The translations under genes were made by a program, and so were the position numbers. Positions 53,158-62,726 of a DNA stretch of 64,000 nucleotides are shown here, piece by piece. Under the pieces are notes generated by a model. It was not told where the DNA came from. It worked only from the letters and a program-made list of their open reading frames with translations, and searched no databases. This DNA comes from Streptomyces catenulae. GTDB taxonomy: Bacteria > Actinomycetota > Actinomycetes > Streptomycetales > Streptomycetaceae. Each line of letters begins with the position of its first letter. Positions within the stretch are counted from its first letter, which is position 1. The stretch spans positions 62,001 to 126,000 of the forward strand of contig NZ_JODY01000012.1 in NCBI RefSeq assembly GCF_000718015.1, read 5' to 3'.

Positions 53158-54015
53158 TCAGGCGTCCTTGAGCTGCTGGCGCTGGCGGCCCAGACCGTCG
53201 ATCTCCAGCTCGACCACATCGCCCGCGCGCAGATACGGCTTGGGCTCCGGCTGCCCCATCGCCACGCCCGCCGGGGTGCCGGTGTTGATGACGTCGCCCG
53301 GGTACAGCGTCATGAAGTGGCTGACGTACCGGACCACCTCGGCCACCGGGAAGATCTGCTCGGCGGTGGTACCGCGCTGCCGCAGCTCACCGTTGACCCA
53401 CAGCCGCAGCCCGAGCGCCTGCGGGTCGGGCACCTCGTCGGCGGTGACCAGCCAGGGGCCCAGCGGGTTGAAGGTCTCGCAGTTCTTGCCCTTGTCCCAC
53501 TGGCCGCCCCGCTCGATCTGGAAGGCGCGTTCGGAGACGTCGTGGGCGACGGTGTACCCGGCGACGGCGGCGCGCGCCGCGTCGTCGTCCGGGAGGTAGC
53601 GGGCGGTGCGGCCGATGACGACGGCGAGTTCGACCTCCCAGTCGGTCTTCTCGGCGCCGCGCGGCACCAGCACCGTGTCGTCGGGCCCGACGACCGTGTC
53701 CGGCGCCTTGAGGAAGACGATCGGCTCCGCGGGGACGGCGGCGCCGGTCTCCCGGGCGTGGTCGTGGTAGTTCAGCCCGATGCACACGACCTTGCCGATC
53801 CGGGCGACGGGCGGGCCGGTACGCAGCCCCACCGCGTCGAGGACGGGCAGCTCACCCGCGTCCGCGGCCGTACGGATACGGGCCAGCGCGGCGTCGTCCG
53901 CGAGCAGCGTCCCGTCGATGTCCGGCACCAGCCCGGACAGGTCGCGCAGCGTTCCGTCGGCGTCGCGCAGCGCCGGGCGTTCCGCCCCTGTGGTTCCGAC
54001 ACGCAGCAGCTTCAT
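53158..54015 (-). CDS. Fumarylacetoacetate hydrolase family protein
   Basis: 285 aa. Family motifs are GLNYHDHARETG, PIVFLKAPDTVVG, DWEVELAVVIG with its metal-binding Glu pair, GYTVAHDVSERAFQ and PGDVINTGTPAGVAMG. Acylpyruvase or related C-C hydrolase; exact substrate unknown. ATG 54015. Confidence 0.92.
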   Translation of the reverse strand: MKLLRVGTTGAERPALRDADGTLRDLSGLVPDIDGTLLADDAALARIRTAADAGELPVLDAVGLRTGPPVARIGKVVCIGLNYHDHARETGAAVPAEPIVFLKAPDTVVGPDDTVLVPRGAEKTDWEVELAVVIGRTARYLPDDDAARAAVAGYTVAHDVSERAFQIERGGQWDKGKNCETFNPLGPWLVTADEVPDPQALGLRLWVNGELRQRGTTAEQIFPVAEVVRYVSHFMTLYPGDVINTGTPAGVAMGQPEPKPYLRAGDVVELEIDGLGRQRQQLKDA

Positions 54016-54205
54016 CGGTCACTCCCGTGGTCGAAGGTCGGCCCGGAAGGGTCCTCCCGGGCCGGCCGATGGGGACGGCCATCGGGCAGTCGGGCGATCG
54101 TGCAGGAACCCCGCCCACTCCGCAAGACCCCCGTCCACGGGCTGGGACGCGGGGCCCAAAACCCCCGCTCCGGTACCCCGGGGCGAAGATTTCCGGCCGC
54201 CCCGC

Positions 54206-54976
54206 TCAGCTCCGGACCGCCACCGCCGCCGCCCGCGCGGCACCGTCCCGGCCCTTACCGGACGCCTCGGCGGGCCGGTCCCGGTGGAGCAGGGCGCGTT
54301 CCACGGCGGTCCACGCGGTGGTGGTGACGACGTAGAGCGCGGCGGCGAGCGGCACCACGGCGACGGTGATCAGCGTGGCGTACGAGAGCAGCGGGAGCAC
54401 CTTGGTCAGGCCCGCGGCGCCCGGCATCGCGGGCGTCTCGCCCGCCGGTCGCCGGGCCGCGGCGGCCCGTGCCCGCCGCAGGTTCCAGGTGGCGACGGCG
54501 GTGACCAGCGCGAACAGCCCCAGGTAGACCAGCCCGTGCGGGCCGAACGGGCCGCCGTCGGCCAGCGCCTGCGCCCAGTGCCCGCCGAGCGGCGCACCGA
54601 GGAGGGTGTGGCCGAGCAGCCCGGAGCCGCCGGTGGAGAAGAGGTGGTACATCACGAAGAAGACGGGCAGCTGGAGCAGCGAGGGCAGGCATCCGGCGAG
54701 CGGGGAGGCGCCGGTGGTGGCGTACAGCTCGGTGGTGGCCCGGCGGAGCTTCTCCGGGTCGCCCTTGTGCTTCCGCTGGAGCGCGGTGAGCTGCGGGGCG
54801 AGCGCGGTGCGGGCCTTCTCGCCGCGGGCGGCGGCGCGGGCCAGCGGGTGCAGCGCGGCGCGGACCGCCAGCGTGCACAGGACGATGGCGGCGGCGGTGG
54901 CCGAGGCGCCGAAGAGCGGTTCGATCGCCTGCGCGCCGTGCGCCAGCAGATCGCCGAGCGGACCGAAAACGGACAT
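54206..54976 (-). CDS. YidC/Oxa1-family membrane insertase paralog
   Basis: 256 aa with about five membrane helices. It has the Oxa1 opening (PLGDLLAHGAQAIEPLFG), a positively charged RAAARGEKAR loop, PQLTALQRKHKGDPEKL and PLAGCLPSLLQLPVFFVMY, then late TM helices. It is shorter than housekeeping YidC, a second-copy type. ATG 54976 has GGAGGG 7 nt upstream; the in-frame start at 55063 lacks one. Confidence 0.87.
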   Translation of the reverse strand: MSVFGPLGDLLAHGAQAIEPLFGASATAAAIVLCTLAVRAALHPLARAAARGEKARTALAPQLTALQRKHKGDPEKLRRATTELYATTGASPLAGCLPSLLQLPVFFVMYHLFSTGGSGLLGHTLLGAPLGGHWAQALADGGPFGPHGLVYLGLFALVTAVATWNLRRARAAAARRPAGETPAMPGAAGLTKVLPLLSYATLITVAVVPLAAALYVVTTTAWTAVERALLHRDRPAEASGKGRDGAARAAAVAVRS

Positions 54977-55245
54977 GGATGAGCCCTCCACGGGTCTCGT
55001 CGTGCCGGGATGAGGAAGCGGCGTGACGGGCCGTGCGGGACGCGGATGCCGTGACCGGACCACCGGACCGGCCGCCCTGGGTCCCGTGGGGCCGGGCGGT
55101 GCGGTGTGGTGGGCGCCCGGACCTCCGCGGTGCGGGGCCCCGGCGGGCTCCCCCGTGACGGGGGCGGGCCCTGGGTACGGCGCCGCTGCGGGCTCCCGGA
55201 TACGGGGCCCGGCGGGCGGGTGCGGGCGGCTGGCCCGCGGTGCGT

Positions 55246-55560
55246 CTACGCGGCCGTCGGGAGGGCGCGGCCGGGTGCCCGGGGCCGCGGACGGCCCGCG
55301 GCGTCCGGATCGCGTTGCGGCAGGAAGGCGGTGCGCCGTTCACGGTCCCGGATCGCGGTACGGACCCGGCCCGGCGGCATCGGTCGGGCGGCCCCGGCGA
55401 GGAGTCCGAGCAGGAACGCCCGGCACAGCAGCAGCATGGCGCCGGTGGTCGCGGCGGCGGTGAGCGCCGTCGCCGGTCCGCTCTCGGCCAGCAGCAGACC
55501 GACGAGGAGGAGCGCCAGGGCCGAGGTGTGGAGCCGCCAGAGTTCGGCGATGCGGGACAT
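55246..55560 (-). CDS. Small membrane protein (DUF6412-like), neighbour of YidC paralog
   Basis: 104 aa with two hydrophobic segments (LHTSALALLLVGLLLAESG and TTGAMLLLCRAFLLGLLAG) and a basic, Arg/Pro-rich C-terminal half. It resembles small actinobacterial membrane proteins found next to YidC paralogs, which is a tentative family call. ATG 55560 has AGGAGG 6 nt upstream. It is upstream of the YidC gene on the same strand with a 269-bp gap, and may form a unit. Confidence 0.65.
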   Translation of the reverse strand: MSRIAELWRLHTSALALLLVGLLLAESGPATALTAAATTGAMLLLCRAFLLGLLAGAARPMPPGRVRTAIRDRERRTAFLPQRDPDAAGRPRPRAPGRALPTAA

Positions 55561-55712
55561 CGGGCGCCTCCTCACGGCGGTCGGTGCGCCGGGCGGACCC
55601 GGCGCGGCCCGCGCCCGTACGGGGCGGGGCCTGTCGTGGCGTCAAGGGTAACCACGGTGCGCGCGGTTCCGGGAGCGGGTGGGCAAAACGCCTGCTCCGC
55701 CCACCGCTCCGG

Positions 55713-57287
55713 TCAGTTCGCGCTGTCCGCCGCGCCCACCGCGACGGCCCGGTCCCCCTCGGTCAGCCGCGGGAACTCGTCGTCCACGGCCAGCACCTCC
55801 GTGTCCGGCCGGGCGTCGCGTGCGCGCGGTCCGAAGCGGGTGACGGCGAGGGCGACCGCGACGTTCAGGGCCAGCGCGAGCAGCCCCGCGTTGACGCCCC
55901 ACAGCGGGTCGTGGCCGCTGAAGACCGCCGCGCAGACGAGGGCGATCCCGGCCACCGCCCCGGCGACCGCCGCCTGCCAGGTGAAGCGCCGCCACACCAA
56001 CCCCAGCAGCAGCATCGGCACCAGTTGGGCCATCCCCTCGTACGAGATGAGGGAGAGCCGGACGAGGGTCTGCGGGGCGAAGTAGGTCAGCAGCAGCGCG
56101 AGGGTTCCGGCGGCGACCACGACAAGCTGCGACCAGCGTTTCTGCCGCTGCCCGGCCGCACCGTCGACCGGCTCCCCCGGACCGGCGCCCGCCCCGGACC
56201 GGGCGCCGAACACGCTGCGGCCCCACATCGTGCCGATGACCAGCATGAACACCGCCATCGGGACGATCGAGGAGAGCGCCGCGGCCACCCCGATCACCCC
56301 GACCGCCCACGCCGGGAGGGAGTCCGTGACCAGCTTGAACAGCGCCAGGTCGGACTGGGTGCCGGTCAGCCCCGGCACCACGAAGAGCGCCGCCATGCCG
56401 AGCGCCACCGGCACGAACAGCAGCACGTTGTACGCGGGCAGATAGACGGCGTTGCGGCGCAGGGTGTCGGCGCTGCGGGCGCCGAGGTATCCGGCGACCG
56501 TCGTCGGGAAGATCACCACGGTCAGCGAGTTGACGACGGTGGTCGAGATGAACCAGCCCTGGCCCAGACCGCCGGACTCGTGCCCGGGGAACGTCAGCCA
56601 CTGCGGTTTCTCGGCGACCACCCGGTCGAGGAAGGCGCCGTAGCCGTCGAAGTAGTGCAGCGGCACATAGACGACGAGGAAGCCGAGGGTGGCGATGACC
56701 AGCACGTCCTTGAGGACGGAGACCCAGGCGCTGCCGCGCAGCCCGCTGACCACGACGAAGGTGGTGGTCAGCGCGAAGCCGAGGAAGTACGCCCAGTTGA
56801 GGCTGATCGCGCCGTAGGAGATCGTCGAGACGACGACGCCCATGCCGGTGATCTGGAGCTGGATGTACGGCAGCAGACAGACGGTGGCGAAGAGAGCGAC
56901 GGCGGTGCCCAGCCAGGGGCGTCCGTAGCGGTGCGCGACGATGTCGGTGATGCCGACCAGCCCGTGGCGGCGCGCGTACGCCCAGAGCATCGGGCCGACG
57001 ACATAGCCCAGGGCGTAGCCGCAGGACATGTAGGCGATGACGTAGAGGACCGGGGCGCCGAAGCGGTAGCCCCACCCGGCGGCGCCGAGATAGCTGAAGC
57101 TGGTGTAGCTCTCACCGGCCATCAGCACCCAGATGAAGACGGTGCCCAGGCTGCGGCCGCCGACCGACCACTCGGCGAGCCCGCGCTCCCGGCGTCCGCC
57201 GCGGCGGGCGCGGACCGCCAGCAGGCCCAGCGCGAGGGTCAGCGCCATGAAGACGGCGAAGACGGAGGTGGCGACGGTCGCCTTCAT
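55713..57287 (-). CDS. Sodium:solute symporter (SSS family)
   Basis: 524 aa, about 13 membrane helices. WSVGGRSLGTVFIWVLMAGE and YTSFSYLGAAGWGYRFG are the SSS start; AYMSCGYALGYVVGPMLW, VSGLRGSAWVSVLKDVLVI and PTTVAGYLGARSADTLRRN are further family segments. Na+-coupled uptake of an organic solute. Start overlaps the DUF3311 stop by 4 bp (ATGA). Confidence 0.93.
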   Translation of the reverse strand: MKATVATSVFAVFMALTLALGLLAVRARRGGRRERGLAEWSVGGRSLGTVFIWVLMAGESYTSFSYLGAAGWGYRFGAPVLYVIAYMSCGYALGYVVGPMLWAYARRHGLVGITDIVAHRYGRPWLGTAVALFATVCLLPYIQLQITGMGVVVSTISYGAISLNWAYFLGFALTTTFVVVSGLRGSAWVSVLKDVLVIATLGFLVVYVPLHYFDGYGAFLDRVVAEKPQWLTFPGHESGGLGQGWFISTTVVNSLTVVIFPTTVAGYLGARSADTLRRNAVYLPAYNVLLFVPVALGMAALFVVPGLTGTQSDLALFKLVTDSLPAWAVGVIGVAAALSSIVPMAVFMLVIGTMWGRSVFGARSGAGAGPGEPVDGAAGQRQKRWSQLVVVAAGTLALLLTYFAPQTLVRLSLISYEGMAQLVPMLLLGLVWRRFTWQAAVAGAVAGIALVCAAVFSGHDPLWGVNAGLLALALNVAVALAVTRFGPRARDARPDTEVLAVDDEFPRLTEGDRAVAVGAADSAN

Positions 57288-57517
57288 CGCCGCCCCCGCC
57301 GCAGGTCACCGCGGCGCGCCAGCCACACCGCGCCCGGTGTCGCCACGGTCGCCAGCAGCATCCAGAAGAAGAGGAACGGCAGCCCGAACACGGTCGGTGT
57401 GAGCCGGTTGACCAGCGGCAACACGGCGAGGAAGAGGACGTAGGGCAGCAGCAGCCACAGCAGCGCCGGGCGCTTGCGGGAGCCCGGGGGCGCGCCGCCG
57501 GGTGTCTGATTTCGCAC
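57284..57517 (-). CDS. DUF3311 small membrane partner of the symporter
   Basis: 77 aa with two membrane helices (LLWLLLPYVLFLAVLPLVN and FLFFWMLLATVATPGAVWL), the DUF3311 pattern; always paired with an SSS transporter. Its ATGA coupling with the symporter gene supports this. Confidence 0.88.
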   Translation of the reverse strand: MRNQTPGGAPPGSRKRPALLWLLLPYVLFLAVLPLVNRLTPTVFGLPFLFFWMLLATVATPGAVWLARRGDLRRGRR

Positions 57518-57563
57518 GGGGCGAGAGCTTAAGGGGTGGCCCGCCCCCGGCGGCAGGGTCCGG

Positions 57564-58373
57564 TCAGCGCGGAGTCGTGCTCCGCAGCTCCGCCCAGACG
57601 ATCAGCCGGTACGTGGAGGTGAACTCCGGGGTGCAGGTCGTCAGGGTGAGATAGGAGCCCGGGGCGGTGAACCCGTACGCGGGGTGGACGGTGCTGCGCG
57701 GGACCGGCGCGAGGACGCCGGTGTCGCCCGGGGTGGTGTGGGGCAGCACGGCGCGGACGACATAGCCGAGGACGGCGTCGGCGGTGTCGATACGGACGGT
57801 GTCGCCGACCCGCAGCCGGTCGAGGCGGCGGAACGGCTCGCCGTGGGTGTTGCGGTGCCCGGCCAGCGCGGCGTTGCCCTCGGCGCCGGGCTGCGCGGTG
57901 CCCGGGTAGTGCCCCACGTACCCCTTGTCGAGGACCGCGGTCCGGCCGACGCCCTCGGCGACCGGTACGTCGAGCCCGAGGCGGGGGATGTGCAGGACGG
58001 CGTACCCGTCGGTGGCCGGACGCGGCGGCGCGGGCCGGACGGCCGGGGCGCGGGGACGCGGGGCCGGGCCCGCCGTCGGCGCGGGCCCGGCGGCGGTCCC
58101 GGTGGGCGCGGGTGGCGCGGCGGGCGGGGGCTGCGGGCGGGCCCACCGGCGTTCCAGCTGTCCGACGCGGTCCTGTGCGGCGTCGTGGGCCTGGCGGTTG
58201 GTCCACCACAGCTGGTGGACGACGAGCAGCAGCAGGACCGCCCCGCAGGTGACCGCCGTCTCGGCGAGCGCCCGCACCGCCCGGCCCGGCGCCCGCCGCC
58301 GCCCGCGCACCGCAACCGCCCGCTCCCAGGACCCCTGCACGCGGGCACCGTAGACGCTACGGGCGGAGGTCAC
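57564..58373 (-). CDS. Class E sortase (intact)
   Basis: 269 aa. One N-terminal membrane helix (VTCGAVLLLLVVHQLWW, ~41-57), a Pro/Ala stalk, then a sortase barrel with catalytic H173 (ALAGHRNTHG), C247 (LTLTTCTPE) and R256 (YRLIVW). Class E enzymes join LAXTG-type proteins to peptidoglycan; in Streptomyces they anchor long chaplins. GTG start at 58373 is by frame; later GTGs at 58340 and 58310 are possible. It likely serves the surface protein at 51190. Confidence 0.93.
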   Translation of the reverse strand: MTSARSVYGARVQGSWERAVAVRGRRRAPGRAVRALAETAVTCGAVLLLLVVHQLWWTNRQAHDAAQDRVGQLERRWARPQPPPAAPPAPTGTAAGPAPTAGPAPRPRAPAVRPAPPRPATDGYAVLHIPRLGLDVPVAEGVGRTAVLDKGYVGHYPGTAQPGAEGNAALAGHRNTHGEPFRRLDRLRVGDTVRIDTADAVLGYVVRAVLPHTTPGDTGVLAPVPRSTVHPAYGFTAPGSYLTLTTCTPEFTSTYRLIVWAELRSTTPR

Positions 58374-58433
58374 CAGGGGCGCGGCCGGGCGGTCCGGACC
58401 GGGCCGGGCGCCGCGCCCCTGGCACCGGACGCC

Positions 58434-59747
58434 TCACCAGCCGAACGCCTGCGAGACCGCGTAGATGCCCAGCCCGGCCAGCGCGCCGACCACCGTGCCG
58501 TTGATCCGGATGAACTGCAGGTCACGCCCGATGTGTGCCTCGATCTTCCGGGAGGTCTGTTCGGCGTCCCAGGAGGCGACGGTGTCGGTGATCAGGGCGG
58601 TGATCTCGTGCTGATAGGTCGTCACGACGTAGACCGCGGCGCCCTCCAGCCAGCCGTCGACCTTGCCCTGGAGCCGCTCGTCACGGGCGAGGCGCTGTCC
58701 GAGGGAGAGCAGGGCGGCGCGGGCCCGCTGCCGCAGTTCGCTGTTCTCGTCCTCCGCCGCCGCGACGATCATCGCGCGGACCGCGTTCCAGGCGGAGGCG
58801 ATGAGGTCCTGCACCTCGCCGCGGCCCAGCACCTCCGACTTGAGGCGTTCGACGCGCGCCCGGGTGTCCGGGTCGGTGCGCAGATCGGTGGCGAAGTCGG
58901 TGAGGAAGCGGTCGAGGGCGCCGCGCGCCGGGTGCTCGGGCATGTCGCGCATCTCGGTGACGAAGCGCAGCAGCTCCTTGTAGACCCGGTCGCCCACCCT
59001 CCGGTCGACGAACCGCGGCGTCCAGCCGGGCGCCCCGCCGGAGACCGCGCTCATCACCGAGTCGCCGTGGGTGACCAGCCAGTCGTGGGCGCGGGCGCAG
59101 ACCAGGTCCACCACCCGGCGGTGGCCGCCGTCCGCGACGATCTTGCCGAGCATCGAGCCGAGCCCCGGCGCGATCTCCTGCGCGTCGGCCCGCCGGGTGA
59201 TCGCCTCCCCCACGACCGCCTGGACGTCCGCGTCGCGCAGCACGGTCAGCGCGCCGCGCAGCGCCGTGGACAGCTCGGCGGTCACCCGGTCGGCGTTACG
59301 GGGCTCCGCCAGCCAGCCGCCGAGCCGCCGCCCGACGCCGACGGAGCGCAACCGGCGGCGCACCACCTCGTCGGAGAGGAAGTTCTCCCCGACGAACTCC
59401 CCGAGGCTCTGCCCCAGTTGGTCCTTCTTGGTGGGGATGATGGCGGTGTGCGGGATGGGCAGCCCCATGGGGCGTTTGAAGAGCGCGGTGACCGCGAACC
59501 AGTCGGCCAGCGCACCGACCATGCCCGCCTCGGCCGCCGCGGCCACATATCCGGCCCAGCCCCCGGCCCCGGACGCCCCCGCCCACCTGGCGAGGACGTA
59601 GATCAGCGCGACCGCCAGCAGCAGGCCGGTGGCGATCGTCTTCATCCGCCGGACGGCCCGGCGTCTGTCCCGGTCGGCGGCGGTCTGCGGGCCGGTGCCG
59701 ACCGGCAGGGCCGCGTGCGGCGCCGACGTCGTCTGCGTGCGTTCCAT
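58434..59747 (-). CDS. DUF445 membrane protein
   Basis: 437 aa. Membrane segment ATGLLLAVALIYVLARW near the N-terminus, the conserved GMVGALADWFAVTALFKRPMG motif, PHTAIIPTKKDQLGQSLGEFV, and a C-terminal membrane helix (NGTVVGALAGLGIYAV). Long amphipathic helices lie between. Family of unknown role in envelope or stress. ATG 59747. Confidence 0.88.
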   Translation of the reverse strand: MERTQTTSAPHAALPVGTGPQTAADRDRRRAVRRMKTIATGLLLAVALIYVLARWAGASGAGGWAGYVAAAAEAGMVGALADWFAVTALFKRPMGLPIPHTAIIPTKKDQLGQSLGEFVGENFLSDEVVRRRLRSVGVGRRLGGWLAEPRNADRVTAELSTALRGALTVLRDADVQAVVGEAITRRADAQEIAPGLGSMLGKIVADGGHRRVVDLVCARAHDWLVTHGDSVMSAVSGGAPGWTPRFVDRRVGDRVYKELLRFVTEMRDMPEHPARGALDRFLTDFATDLRTDPDTRARVERLKSEVLGRGEVQDLIASAWNAVRAMIVAAAEDENSELRQRARAALLSLGQRLARDERLQGKVDGWLEGAAVYVVTTYQHEITALITDTVASWDAEQTSRKIEAHIGRDLQFIRINGTVVGALAGLGIYAVSQAFGW

Positions 59748-60091
59748 CCACTCCACCGTTCCCGAATCCCGCGGTGCGGCGCACCACGGTCCGGCCGCGC
59801 CGCGCCGGGTACCGGCCGCGGGAGGCCGCGTGGGTCAACTGTGACCCACCGGTGGAACGAACCACGAGTCCCACGCGTCGGTGCCCTGGGGGGCGCGCAA
59901 AGGGCGCCGGGCGCCCCCCGGATCCGCCGTGGGATCATGGCGGGACCGATCGGACCGCAACGGTGCCGCTGATCGCCGGACCCCCAGGTCCGCCGCCCTC
60001 CGAGCCGCGGAAGGCGGCGGCAGCCGAGGCGCCCGGCCGCCCCTGCCCGCCCGGAGCCCGCGGCTCCGCCGTCCCAGGAGATCCGCCCCGC
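59748..60091. other. Divergent intergenic region with hairpin
   Basis: 344 bp between the DUF445 and esterase genes. A 9-bp stem GGGGGGCGC/GCGCCCCCC lies at 59888-59896 with 59911-59919. No clear promoter box is seen. Confidence 0.45.
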
Positions 60092-61405
60092 ATGAACAAA
60101 AGTGTGGGCTACGCCCTGCTCGCCGGTCTGGCGGCCGTGGTGGTGCTCGTCTCGACCGCGATCTTCGTCGGCTTCGGCGGCACCGGCGGCTCCTGGGGCA
60201 ACGACGCCACCCACCGGCCCCGCGACCCGGCGGCGCCCGCCGTCTCCGGCCAGTGGGTCGGCACCTGGTCCGCCGCGGCAGCCGCCGCCGAGCCGGGCAC
60301 CCTGGACGGCTACGCGGGCATGTCGATCCGGAACGTCGTGCACACCAGCGTCGGCGGCTCCAGCGCCCGGATCCAGCTCTCCAACCTCTACGGCACCCGC
60401 CCGCTCCCGGTCAGCCACGCCTCCCTGGCGCTCGCCTCGGCGCCCAGCGACCCGACGGCGGCGGTCGGCACCATGCGCCGTCTGGCGTTCGGCGGCCGTG
60501 CGGCGGTGACCATCCCGGCGGGCGGCGCGGTCACCAGCGACCCGGTCCGGCTCGCCGTCCCGCAGGACGCCGACCTGCTGGTCACCACGTACTCCCCGTC
60601 GCCGTCCGGCCCCGCCACGTACCACCCGTACGCCCGCCAGACGTCGTATCTGGCGCGCGGTGACCGTACGGAGGACACGACGGGCGCGGCGTACACCGAG
60701 CAGAGCCCGTACTGGCGGTATCTGACCGGTGTCGACGTGTGGAGCACCGAGGCGCACGGCGCGGTGGTGGTCATCGGCGACTCGATCACCGACGGCATCA
60801 CCTCCACCGCGGGCGCCAACCACCGCTGGACGGACTTCCTCGCCACCCGGCTGCGCACCGAGCCGGGCGCGCCCCGCTACGGCGTCCTCAACCAGGGCAT
60901 CAGCGGCAACCGCCTGCTGGTCAACGGCTCCCGCTTCTCCCCCAACAACGGCCCCAGCGTCCTCTCCCGCCTCGACCGGGACGCGTTCTCGCACAGCGGG
61001 GTGAAGGCGGTCGTCGTCGAGATCGGCATCAACGACCTGCTCAAGACGCCCCGCCAGTACGACCCGGAGAAGATCCTCGCCGGGATGCGCCAGGTCGTCC
61101 GGGACGCGCACGCCCGCGGGCTGCGGGTGACCGGCGGCACGCTCACCCCGTTCAGCGGCCACCGCGGCTACACCACCAAGCTCGACGACGTCCGCCGCAA
61201 GGTGAACGCCACCATCCGCTCCGGCGCCGTCTTCGACGAGGTCGTCGACTTCGACAAGGCCCTCCGCGACCCCTGGTCCCCCGAGCGCCTCCGCCCCTCG
61301 TACGACTCCGGCGACCATCTCCACCCCAGCGACGAGGGCTACCGCGCGATGGCCGACGCGATCAACCTGGACCAGCTGCGGCGGGCGGCCCCGGCGTCGC
61401 TGTGA
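60092..61405 (+). CDS. Secreted SGNH/GDSL esterase
   Basis: 437 aa. N-terminal membrane signal (KSVGYALLAGLAAVVVLVSTAIF). SGNH blocks: VVIGDSITDG (Ser, block I), YGVLNQGISGN (Gly, II), EIGINDLL (Asn, III) and SGDHLHPSDEGY (Asp-His, V). Extracellular lipase or carbohydrate esterase; substrate open. SD AGGAG 11 nt before ATG 60092. Confidence 0.92.
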   Translation: MNKSVGYALLAGLAAVVVLVSTAIFVGFGGTGGSWGNDATHRPRDPAAPAVSGQWVGTWSAAAAAAEPGTLDGYAGMSIRNVVHTSVGGSSARIQLSNLYGTRPLPVSHASLALASAPSDPTAAVGTMRRLAFGGRAAVTIPAGGAVTSDPVRLAVPQDADLLVTTYSPSPSGPATYHPYARQTSYLARGDRTEDTTGAAYTEQSPYWRYLTGVDVWSTEAHGAVVVIGDSITDGITSTAGANHRWTDFLATRLRTEPGAPRYGVLNQGISGNRLLVNGSRFSPNNGPSVLSRLDRDAFSHSGVKAVVVEIGINDLLKTPRQYDPEKILAGMRQVVRDAHARGLRVTGGTLTPFSGHRGYTTKLDDVRRKVNATIRSGAVFDEVVDFDKALRDPWSPERLRPSYDSGDHLHPSDEGYRAMADAINLDQLRRAAPASL

Positions 61406-61409
61406 GGCG

Positions 61410-61434
61410 CGGGGCGGGGTACCGGCCCGCCCCG
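61410..61434. terminator. Terminator between convergent genes
   Basis: 9-bp stem CGGGGCGGG/CCCGCCCCG between convergent esterase and flavin-fold genes; no T-run. Confidence 0.5.
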
Positions 61435-61445
61435 CCCCTGGTGGG

Positions 61446-62039
61446 TCACCCGGTCGGCGGCAGCGGCGGCAGCGGCAGGGGCAGCCCCGGCAGGCCGTCC
61501 AGGCTGGTCGCGATGTGCGGATTCTTCCGGAAGTACGCGTCGAGCGACTCATCGCTCTCGCGCGCGAAGCGCGAGCCGTGCAGCGGGCGGTCCCCCTCGT
61601 AGGCCATGAAGGGGACGCCGAATCCGCAGCTGTCGCGGATCCGCTCGGCGGTCACGACGATGATCGCGCGCAGTCCGTGCCGGGTCGGATCGATGTCCGG
61701 GAAGTGCTCCATCAACCCGTCCCACCGCGCGTCGTCGCGGAAGACCGGCTCCCCGCGACCGTGTACGCGCACGATGGTGGGCGGGCCGTCGAACGCGCAC
61801 CACATCAGGGTGATGCGGCCGTTCTCCCGGAGGTGCGCGATCGTCTCGGCGGTGCTGCCGGCGAAATCGAGGTAGGCCACGGTGAGTCCGTCGATCACGG
61901 CGAACGAGCCCTTCAGGCCCTTGGGTGAAAGGTTGACGGTGCCGTCGCCGCTCAGCGGCGCCGTCCCGGTGAAGAAGAGGTGCTGCGCCTCGATGAACGC
62001 GCGCAGCCTGCCGTCTATCCGCTCGTAGTTCTTCCCCAT
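61446..62039 (-). CDS. Pyridoxamine 5'-phosphate oxidase-fold (split beta-barrel) protein
   Basis: 197 aa. FFTGTAPLSGDGTVNLSPKG, VAYLDFAGSTAETIAHLRENGRITLM and IVRVHGRGEPVF are the FMN/F420-binding barrel strands. Probably an F420- or FMN-dependent reductase; substrate unknown. Start fixed by MGKNYERIDG; ribosome site weak. Convergent with the esterase. Confidence 0.85.
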   Translation of the reverse strand: MGKNYERIDGRLRAFIEAQHLFFTGTAPLSGDGTVNLSPKGLKGSFAVIDGLTVAYLDFAGSTAETIAHLRENGRITLMWCAFDGPPTIVRVHGRGEPVFRDDARWDGLMEHFPDIDPTRHGLRAIIVVTAERIRDSCGFGVPFMAYEGDRPLHGSRFARESDESLDAYFRKNPHIATSLDGLPGLPLPLPPLPPTG

Positions 62040-62170
62040 ACGCCGAGTATGGCGACCCGGTCCCGCCCGGGTGTGCGGCTCCGGACACCGGACGCGGTCC
62101 CTCGGGAGCGGCTGCGGCGGACGGCCCCGGCTCCGCGGTGCGGCGCCGCCCGCCGGATACGGGGACGTCC

Positions 62171-62617
62171 CTACGGGTGGTAGATCTCCTCCAGGGCGGT
62201 GATCAGGCCCTTGCCGTCGACGCGGTAGGCGAAGTGCGGGGTGTTGCCGAGCTGGTGGCTCGTCAGCCACTCCGGGGTGACCTTCTTGGTGGTGTTGCCC
62301 TCGTAGACCGTGACGGTGGCGCCCCGCGCGAAGCCGAGCGACCGGGCCGCCCCGCTCGGCGTGTAGACGACGTCCTCGTCGTTGGCGGTGTTGACCTTGC
62401 AGGTCTCCGGGGTGACCCGCACGACGACCTTGCCGCCGGTCTTCTTGGCGGAGTGCAGGTCGAAGAAGTGCCGGTAGCCGGTGGGCGCGTGGCACGGCAC
62501 CCAGGACGTACCGCGCGCCGCCGTCTGCGGGGCGGCCACGGCGGCACCGGACGCGACGGCGACGAGGGCGGCGGCGGAGGCGAGGGAGGCGGCGCCGGAG
62601 ACGTATCGGTGGTTCAT
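62171..62617 (-). CDS. Small secreted protein, unknown
   Basis: 148 aa. Signal peptide (residues 1-28, SLASAAALVAVASGAAVAA). The mature domain has two cysteines (WVPC, ETCKV) and motifs YRHFFDLHSAKKTGG and YEGNTTKKVTPEWLT. No family recognised. ATG 62617 follows AAGGA by 6 nt. Confidence 0.7.
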   Translation of the reverse strand: MNHRYVSGAASLASAAALVAVASGAAVAAPQTAARGTSWVPCHAPTGYRHFFDLHSAKKTGGKVVVRVTPETCKVNTANDEDVVYTPSGAARSLGFARGATVTVYEGNTTKKVTPEWLTSHQLGNTPHFAYRVDGKGLITALEEIYHP

Positions 62618-62726
62618 GAGCATCCTTGCGACGAAGAACTGCTGACACCCGGAGAGAGGCCGGGCAACGACGGCACGTTGCACCGGCCGACCCCTATTTC
62701 GTCCGCCCCGCGCACACCGGTCCCGC

